From: Lentisphaeria bacterium
GTDB taxonomy: Bacteria; Verrucomicrobiota; Lentisphaeria; Victivallales; Victivallaceae
Length of the DNA: 7,415 bases
Direction of reading: 5' to 3'
NCBI GenBank assembly: GCA_018265615.1
Contig: JABLYX010000108.1
Span: 1-7,415, forward strand
Below the pieces are notes generated by a model. The model had not been told where the DNA came from, did no database searches, and worked only from the letters and a program-made list of their open reading frames with translations. The translations under genes were made by a program, and so were the position numbers. Position 1 is the stretch's first letter, and each line of letters begins with the position of its first letter. Shown one piece after another: positions 1-4,692 of the stretch.

Positions 1-45
1 TCCACCGTGACAGGGTGGTACTCTAACCAATTGAGCTACTCCCCC
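1..45 (-). tRNA. tRNA-Asp (anticodon GTC), 5' part, cut by window edge
   Basis: Read on the minus strand from 45 down to 1, this is the 5' part of a tRNA. The acceptor 5' strand is GGGGGAG, followed by U8 and A9, a D-stem GCTC/GAGT closing a loop with the conserved GG, then an anticodon stem CCACC/GGTGG enclosing the loop CTGTCAC. The anticodon is GTC, which decodes aspartate. The sequence stops about nucleotide 44, just after the anticodon stem, so the variable loop, T-arm and 3' acceptor strand lie outside the window. The identity rests on the anticodon and the correctly spaced D- and anticodon arms. It is transcribed divergently from hydE. Confidence 0.93.
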
Positions 46-73
46 GTATCCGTCGGTTTCGACAACGTTCCTT

Positions 74-101
74 AAAATATCACCGTTCCCCCGGAATGCA
101 A
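74..101 (-). promoter_or_regulatory. Probable sigma70-type promoter of the tRNA-Asp gene
   Basis: On the minus strand a -35-like TTGCAT (plus coordinates 96-101) and a -10-like TATTTT (74-79) are separated by 16 bp. The -10 ends 28 nt before the mature tRNA 5' end, leaving room for a short leader to be removed by RNase P. The A-rich plus-strand stretch at 109-130 lies upstream of the -35 on the minus strand and could act as an UP-like element. The box matches are moderate (3/6 and 4/6), so the call depends on spacing and position. Confidence 0.4.
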
Positions 102-130
102 ATCTCAACCAAAAGAAAAAACAAAAAAAG

Positions 131-159
131 TTGCATATTCCTCGCCGGAGTGCTACATT
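131..159 (+). promoter_or_regulatory. Probable sigma70-type promoter of hydE
   Basis: TTGCAT at 131-136 and TACATT at 154-159 are separated by exactly 17 bp. Transcription would begin near 166, giving a leader of about 34 nt before the hydE ATG at 200. The A-rich run at 109-130 sits directly upstream of the -35. If this promoter is right, the possible in-frame TTG start at 131 cannot be used because it lies within the -35 box. Confidence 0.45.
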
Positions 160-199
160 ATTTCCGCTTTTCAGAGAGGGGACAAAGGGGAAAAAGGTC

Positions 200-1294
200 A
201 TGAATCTTGAAACTGTGCTGACGGCGGCCGTCGCCGGAGAGGCGCTGGACCGGGAAACGCTTGCATTTCTGCTCCGGCTGGAGGGACGGGCCGAGCTCGA
301 GGCGCTTTACCGTGCCGCATATGAAGTGAAGCTCCGCCATGTCGGGAACAAAGTCAATTTGCGCGGGCTTGTGGAGGTTTCGAACATCTGCCGCAAGGAT
401 TGCTATTATTGCGGCATCCGGCGCGGCAACCCGAAGGTCAGGCGGTTCGCCATGTGCCGGGAGGAGATTCTCGAGGGCGCCCGGCTCGCGGCGGAATTCC
501 GCTACGGGTCGGTCGTGCTGCAGGCCGGGGAGCGCAGCGACCCGGAGTGGGTCGACTTCATCGAGGAGGCGGTCCGTGAAATCAAGGCGATCGACGGCGG
601 AAGTCTCGGGATCACGCTTTCGCTCGGCGAACAGTCGCGCGAAACCTACCGCCGCTGGTTCGAGGCGGGCGCGCACCGCTATCTGCTCCGGATCGAAAGC
701 TCCGATCCGGAGCTCTATGCGAAGCTCCACCCCGCCGACCACAGCTATGAAGAGCGCGTCGCCGCGCTCGGGCTCCTGCGCGAAACCGGCTATCAGGTCG
801 GGACCGGCGTGATGGTCGGGCTCCCGGGGCAGACCGTCGAAAACCTCGTGCACGACATCGAATTCTTCAAACGGCTCGACGTCGACATGATCGGGATGGG
901 ACCATATATCGTGCATCACGACACGCCGCTCGGGCAGAGGTTCCCGGAGACCGGCTGCGATGCGAAGCGGCAGCTCGAGGCGGGGCTGAAGATGATCGCC
1001 GTCACACGGCTGCACCTGCGCAGCGTGAACATCGCGAGCACGACCGCGCTGCAGGCGCTGGCTCCGGACGGGCGCGAACTCGGGCTGCTCGCCGGGGCGA
1101 ATGTCATCATGCCGAATGTCGGGGACCTCGCGTACCGCAAGGGGTATCTTCTCTACGAAAACAAACCCGGAACCGACGAAAATGCCGACTCGGCCCGGGT
1201 CAGGCTTGAACGCGCCGTCGCGGCCATCGGGGAGAGCATCGCTTACGGGGAGTGGGGGGATTCCCCGCACTTCGCTGCACGCCGGAAGGGGTGA
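200..1294 (+). CDS. hydE: [FeFe] hydrogenase H-cluster maturation radical SAM enzyme HydE
   Basis: A 364-residue radical SAM protein of the HydE/BioB/PylB group. HydE works with HydF and HydG in the cytoplasm to build the diiron subcluster of [FeFe] hydrogenase. The radical SAM cluster motif Cx3Cx2C is at C64, C68 and C71 and runs into CGIR, a HydE-like continuation. Other HydE-like blocks are VVLQAGE (105-111), GTGVMVGLPGQT (201-212), GMGPYIVHHDTPL (232-244), STTALQAL (280-287) and GANVIMPN (299-306). Length is close to the family norm of about 350. There is no cysteine after C253, so the optional second C-terminal Fe-S cluster seen in some HydE proteins is absent. The ATG at 200 was chosen because AAAGGGG at 184-190 is a suitable ribosome binding site and the upstream TTG at 131 overlaps the probable promoter. 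PylB is the main alternative, but no pyl gene is adjacent. No other hydrogenase gene is in the window. Confidence 0.88.
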   Translation: MNLETVLTAAVAGEALDRETLAFLLRLEGRAELEALYRAAYEVKLRHVGNKVNLRGLVEVSNICRKDCYYCGIRRGNPKVRRFAMCREEILEGARLAAEFRYGSVVLQAGERSDPEWVDFIEEAVREIKAIDGGSLGITLSLGEQSRETYRRWFEAGAHRYLLRIESSDPELYAKLHPADHSYEERVAALGLLRETGYQVGTGVMVGLPGQTVENLVHDIEFFKRLDVDMIGMGPYIVHHDTPLGQRFPETGCDAKRQLEAGLKMIAVTRLHLRSVNIASTTALQALAPDGRELGLLAGANVIMPNVGDLAYRKGYLLYENKPGTDENADSARVRLERAVAAIGESIAYGEWGDSPHFAARRKG

Positions 1295-1327
1295 ATCCGC
1301 ACGGAAACGAAAATTGCGCGACAGGAC

Positions 1328-1356
1328 TTGTATTCCGTTCCGCCGCGGGTTAGATT
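1328..1356 (+). promoter_or_regulatory. Probable promoter of the lipoprotein gene (and possibly ppdK)
   Basis: In the 111-nt gap after hydE, TTGTAT at 1328-1333 and TAGATT at 1351-1356 are separated by 17 bp. This resembles the hydE promoter closely in -35 sequence, spacing and -10 form. Transcription would start near 1363, giving a leader of about 43 nt. It implies that the lipoprotein gene, perhaps with ppdK, can be expressed independently of hydE. No convincing hydE terminator hairpin was found in this gap, so read-through is also possible. Confidence 0.4.
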
Positions 1357-1405
1357 ATGTGGTCGTGCCGAAAAGGTTTGTTTGAGATCGATTGACAGGA
1401 AACGA

Positions 1406-1819
1406 ATGGCTATGAACTGGAAAAAACTGCTTGCTTCCGCCGTGCCGGCTCTCGTGCTCGCCGCGATTTTCACGGGGTGCGCCACCTACGACAACAACTA
1501 TCTGCGCCCGGAGGATTTTGCGGCGTACCTCGAGCGTGAAGGCGTGAAAGTCGAAGGCACCCGCCCGCTGCCCGGGGAGCCGTTCCGGGCCACCAGCGGC
1601 TGCGCCGTGAAGGTCGCGGACTGCGAAGTCGGCGTCTACAAATACGACCGCTCGTCGAGCGTTCAGGAGAAGCGGATCGAGAAGATCGCGGAGGAGGGGC
1701 GCACCTTTATCCAGGGCGTCCCGTTCCCCGTGGAGGTGCGCGGCTCCTTCATGTTCCTGGGGCTTGAGAAGAATCCGCAGAAGCGCCGGATCCTCGAGGT
1801 CATCGACAGATTCTACTGA
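1406..1819 (+). CDS. Small predicted lipoprotein of unknown function
   Basis: A 137-residue protein that I do not recognise. The N-terminus has a positive n-region with a KK pair, a hydrophobic stretch at about residues 8-22 and a lipobox-like FTGC ending at C25. This predicts lipidation and export, with a mature part of about 113 residues; F at lipobox position -3 is less usual than L, V or I. The mature part has two further cysteines (C66, C73), a charged probable helix around 87-99 (QEKRIEKIAEEGR) and no membrane segment. The ATG at 1406 is preferred because AGGA at 1397-1400 is 5 nt upstream; an ATG at 1412 is the alternative. Its stop TGA overlaps an ATG at 1819 that is in frame with ppdK, but the likely ppdK start lies 75 nt further on. 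The link to hydE or ppdK is positional only. Confidence 0.75.
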   Translation: MAMNWKKLLASAVPALVLAAIFTGCATYDNNYLRPEDFAAYLEREGVKVEGTRPLPGEPFRATSGCAVKVADCEVGVYKYDRSSSVQEKRIEKIAEEGRTFIQGVPFPVEVRGSFMFLGLEKNPQKRRILEVIDRFY

Positions 1820-1826
1820 TGAAAAC

Positions 1827-1844
1827 CCGCATTCCGATATGCGG
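1827..1844 (+). other. Small hairpin in the leader of ppdK
   Basis: CCGCAT (1827-1832) and ATGCGG (1839-1844) form a perfect 6-bp stem with a 6-nt loop, in the 74-nt gap between the lipoprotein stop and the probable ppdK start. No T-run follows, so it is not a typical intrinsic terminator. It could affect mRNA stability, or separate expression of the two genes, or be chance in GC-rich DNA. Confidence 0.3.
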
Positions 1845-1878
1845 CAGATACCGAAGAACAGCAACCGGCAAAGAGAAA

Positions 1879-1884
1879 GAGGGA
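1879..1884 (+). promoter_or_regulatory. Ribosome binding site deciding the ppdK start
   Basis: GAGGGA at 1879-1884 lies 9 nt before the ATG at 1894. This supports 1894 rather than the in-frame ATG at 1819, which overlaps the lipoprotein stop codon and would add 25 residues (many basic, unlike a PPDK N-terminus). Confidence 0.6.
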
Positions 1885-1893
1885 AGAGAAGGT

Positions 1894-4614
1894 ATGACGG
1901 AAAAGAAGTATGTGTATTCTTTCGGCGGAGGGGATTCCGAAGGTTCCGGCTCGATGAAGGAACTGCTTGGCGGCAAGGGCGCGAATCTGGCGGAAATGGC
2001 CTCGCTCGGGCTGCCGGTGCCTCCGGGATTCACGATCACGACCGAATGCTGCGTCGATTATTTCAAGGAAGGCAGCCGGCTGCCCGCCGGACTTGAGGAG
2101 CAGGTTAAGAAAGCGCTCGCGAAGGTCGAGTCGGTCATGGGCATGAAGTTCGGCGATCCGTCGAACCCGCTGCTGGTTTCGTGCCGCTCCGGCGCGCGCA
2201 GTTCGATGCCGGGCATGATGGAGACCGTGCTGAACGTCGGCCTTGCGACGTCGACGATTCCGGGGCTCATCGCGAAGACCGGCAACGAGCGCTTCGTCTA
2301 CGACGCGTACCGCCGGCTGATCATGATGTACTCCGACGTGGTGATGGAGAAAGCCGAGGGCGTCGAGCCGGAAGAGGGCAGGGCGATCCGCAAGCAGCTT
2401 GACGAGATGCTCGACAAGCTCAAGGAGTCCAGGGGATACACGAGCGATACGGATCTCACCGTCGAAGACCTGAAACAGCTCTGCGAAGCGTTCAAGAAGA
2501 AAGTCAAGGAGACGCTCGGCGCCGAGTTCCCGGACGACCCGATGAAGCAGCTCTGGGGCGGCATCTGCGCCGTGCTCAAGAGCTGGAACGGCAGGAAAGC
2601 CGTCTCCTACCGCCGCATCGAAGGGATCCCGGACGAGTGGGGCACCGCGGTCAACGTGCAGAGCATGGTGTTCGGCAACATGGGCGACACCTCCGCGACC
2701 GGCGTGGCTTTCACGCGCAACCCGGCCACCGGCGAAAACAAGTTCTACGGCGAATGGCTCGTCAACGCGCAGGGCGAGGACGTCGTGGCCGGAACCCGCA
2801 CCCCGAATCCGCTGAACAAAGACACCTGCAACGAGCAGAACAAACACCTGAAGTCGCTTGAGGAGCTCTATCCCGCGCTCTACGAACAGCTGTTCGGCAT
2901 CCGCAACAAGCTTGAGGCGCACTATCACGACATGCTCGACATCGAGTTCACGATCCAGGAAGGCGTGCTCTACATGCTGCAGTGCCGCGTCGGCAAGCGC
3001 ACCGGCACGGCCGCGCTGAACATGGCGATGGATATGCTCGAAGAGAAGATGATCGACGAAAAGACCGCCGTAATGCGGGTTTCGCCGGCCCAGCTCGACG
3101 AGCTGCTGCACCCGATCCTCGACCCGAAGGCTGAAAAGTGCGCCGAGGTGATCGCGAAGGGGCTCCCGGCCGGTCCGGGCGGCGCGGTCGGCCGGATTGT
3201 CTTTTCGAGCGCCGACGCGGTTGCCGCGGCGGCAAAGGGTGAGTCGGTCATCATGGTCCGTGAAGAGACGAACCCCGAGGACGTCGAAGGCATGCGCGCC
3301 GCGACCGGCATCCTCACCGCGCGCGGCGGCATGACCAGCCATGCGGCGCTCGTCTGCCGCGGCTGGGGCAAGTGCTGCATCGTCGGCGCGGGCTCGCTCG
3401 TGATCGACGAGGAGAACCGCGCGATGAAGGTCGGCGGTGTGATCTATACGGAAAAGGATATGCTCAGCATCAACGGCAGCCGCGGCTATGTCTATGCCGG
3501 AGCGCTCGCGACGATCGATTCGAGTGAAAATCCGCAGCTGAAGCACTTTATGGCGCTCGCGGACAAGTTCCGCAAGCTCGGCGTCCGCGCGAATGCCGAC
3601 ACGCCGGCCGATGCGCAGGTCGCCCGAACCTTCGGCGCGGAGGGCATCGGCCTCTTCCGCACCGAACACATGTTCTACGGTAAAAACAGCGAGAAGCCGC
3701 TTTTCGCGCTGCGCAGGATGATCCTGTCGCACACCCGCGAGGAGCGCGTCGCCGCGCTCGGCGACCTGTTCGGCTTCGTGAAATGCGATGTGAAGAACAC
3801 CATGAAGGCGATGGAAGGGCTTCCGGTCACGTTCCGGCTGCTCGATCCGCCGCTGCATGAGTTTGTCCCGAATGCGCCGGAAGCGCGGGCGGAGCTTGCC
3901 GCCGCGCTCGGAATCACGGTCGAGGAGATCGCGAAGCGCGCCGAAAACCTGCATGAGGTGAATCCGATGATGGGCCACCGCGGCGTGCGTCTCGGCGTGA
4001 CCTATCCCGAAGTCTCCGAGATGCAGATGCGCGCGATCCTCGAAGCGGCCGTCGAGTTGGAGAAAGAGGGGGAACCGTGCAAGCCGGAGATCATGATCCC
4101 GGTCACCTGCGACGCCTCCGAGCTCCGCTTCCAGAAGAAGATCCTGTCGCGGGTCGCCGCCGAGGTCGCGGAGAAGTTCGGCCTCGATTCCGTTGCATAC
4201 AAGGTCGGCACGATGATCGAGATCCCGCGCGCCTGCCTGCTGGCGGACGAGATGGCGGTCGAGGCCGATTTCTTCAGCTTCGGGACGAACGACCTGACTC
4301 AGATGACGTTCGGATTCAGCCGCGACGATATCGGCGGCTTCCTCGGGGACTACCTTGAGAAGAAGCTGCTGGCGGCGGACCCGTTCCAGACGATTGACCA
4401 GGCCGGCGTCGGCAAGCTGATCCGTTTTGCGGTCGAGAACGGCCGCCGTGTGAAGCCGGGGTTGAAGATCGGCATCTGCGGCGAGCAGGGCGGCGAGGCG
4501 AAATCGGTCGAATTCTGCAACCGGGTCGGCCTGAATTACGTCTCCTGCAGCCCGTTCCGGGTTCCGATCGCGCGTCTCGCGGCGGCGCAGGCGGCAATCA
4601 CGGACGGAAAATAA
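1894..4614 (+). CDS. ppdK: Pyruvate, phosphate dikinase
   Basis: A 906-residue cytoplasmic enzyme that interconverts pyruvate + ATP + Pi and PEP + AMP + PPi. In fermentative anaerobes it often runs toward pyruvate, conserving energy from PPi. Domain order is typical. The N-terminal ATP-grasp part, about 1-340, includes ARSSMPGMMETVLN with R102 and the block GVAFTRNPATGENKFYGEW. The central phosphohistidine domain has GGMTSHAA with catalytic H483 and, two residues before it, T481, the position phosphorylated by the regulatory protein in plants. The C-terminal PEP/pyruvate barrel includes GLFRTEHMF (R589), FRLLDPPLHEF (R648), FGTNDLTQMTFGFSRDD and GICGEQGGE with catalytic C862. Length agrees with the usual 870-910 and nothing essential is missing, which separates it from PEP synthase and PTS enzyme I. 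It follows the lipoprotein by 74 nt with no clear promoter of its own, so co-transcription is plausible. Confidence 0.97.
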   Translation: MTEKKYVYSFGGGDSEGSGSMKELLGGKGANLAEMASLGLPVPPGFTITTECCVDYFKEGSRLPAGLEEQVKKALAKVESVMGMKFGDPSNPLLVSCRSGARSSMPGMMETVLNVGLATSTIPGLIAKTGNERFVYDAYRRLIMMYSDVVMEKAEGVEPEEGRAIRKQLDEMLDKLKESRGYTSDTDLTVEDLKQLCEAFKKKVKETLGAEFPDDPMKQLWGGICAVLKSWNGRKAVSYRRIEGIPDEWGTAVNVQSMVFGNMGDTSATGVAFTRNPATGENKFYGEWLVNAQGEDVVAGTRTPNPLNKDTCNEQNKHLKSLEELYPALYEQLFGIRNKLEAHYHDMLDIEFTIQEGVLYMLQCRVGKRTGTAALNMAMDMLEEKMIDEKTAVMRVSPAQLDELLHPILDPKAEKCAEVIAKGLPAGPGGAVGRIVFSSADAVAAAAKGESVIMVREETNPEDVEGMRAATGILTARGGMTSHAALVCRGWGKCCIVGAGSLVIDEENRAMKVGGVIYTEKDMLSINGSRGYVYAGALATIDSSENPQLKHFMALADKFRKLGVRANADTPADAQVARTFGAEGIGLFRTEHMFYGKNSEKPLFALRRMILSHTREERVAALGDLFGFVKCDVKNTMKAMEGLPVTFRLLDPPLHEFVPNAPEARAELAAALGITVEEIAKRAENLHEVNPMMGHRGVRLGVTYPEVSEMQMRAILEAAVELEKEGEPCKPEIMIPVTCDASELRFQKKILSRVAAEVAEKFGLDSVAYKVGTMIEIPRACLLADEMAVEADFFSFGTNDLTQMTFGFSRDDIGGFLGDYLEKKLLAADPFQTIDQAGVGKLIRFAVENGRRVKPGLKIGICGEQGGEAKSVEFCNRVGLNYVSCSPFRVPIARLAAAQAAITDGK

Positions 4615-4692
4615 TTCCGGCAGAGCCGGCCGTGTCCGGAGCCGCGGAGCAGATCCCGGTTCCGGATCCCGGCCCGAGCGGGGGCAGAGTAC
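4615..4692 (+). other. GC-rich spacer between ppdK and the fusion gene, with short repeats
   Basis: This 78-nt spacer has no recognisable -35/-10 pair and no T-run terminator. It contains several CCGG tetramers and the 8-bp direct repeat GATCCCGG at 4652-4659 and 4665-4672. GATCC (4652-4656) can pair with GGATC (4664-4668) in a weak 5-bp stem. The ten-base string CCGGTTCCGG at 4656-4665 recurs at 5551-5560 in the downstream gene. A G-rich GGGG at 4681-4684 is the only ribosome-binding candidate for the next gene, and it is weak. Co-transcription with ppdK is the simplest reading. Confidence 0.4.

Noticed and set aside
131..199. TTG-started N-terminal extension of hydE
   Set aside because: TTG at 131 is the first part of the probable -35 box and has no ribosome binding site; the encoded 23 residues do not resemble HydE.
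698..714. Inverted repeat AGCTCCG / CGGAGCT in hydE
   Set aside because: Seven-base arms around 3 nt are expected in GC-rich coding DNA of this length; no position-related role is apparent.
158..1270. 370-residue open frame on the minus strand opposite hydE
   Set aside because: Antisense shadow in the same codon register as hydE; no protein motif, while hydE has clear family signatures.
4615..4692. Terminator or promoter in the ppdK-fusion gene spacer
   Set aside because: Only a weak 5-bp stem without a T-run, and no -35/-10 pair at usual spacing. Kept as a described spacer only.
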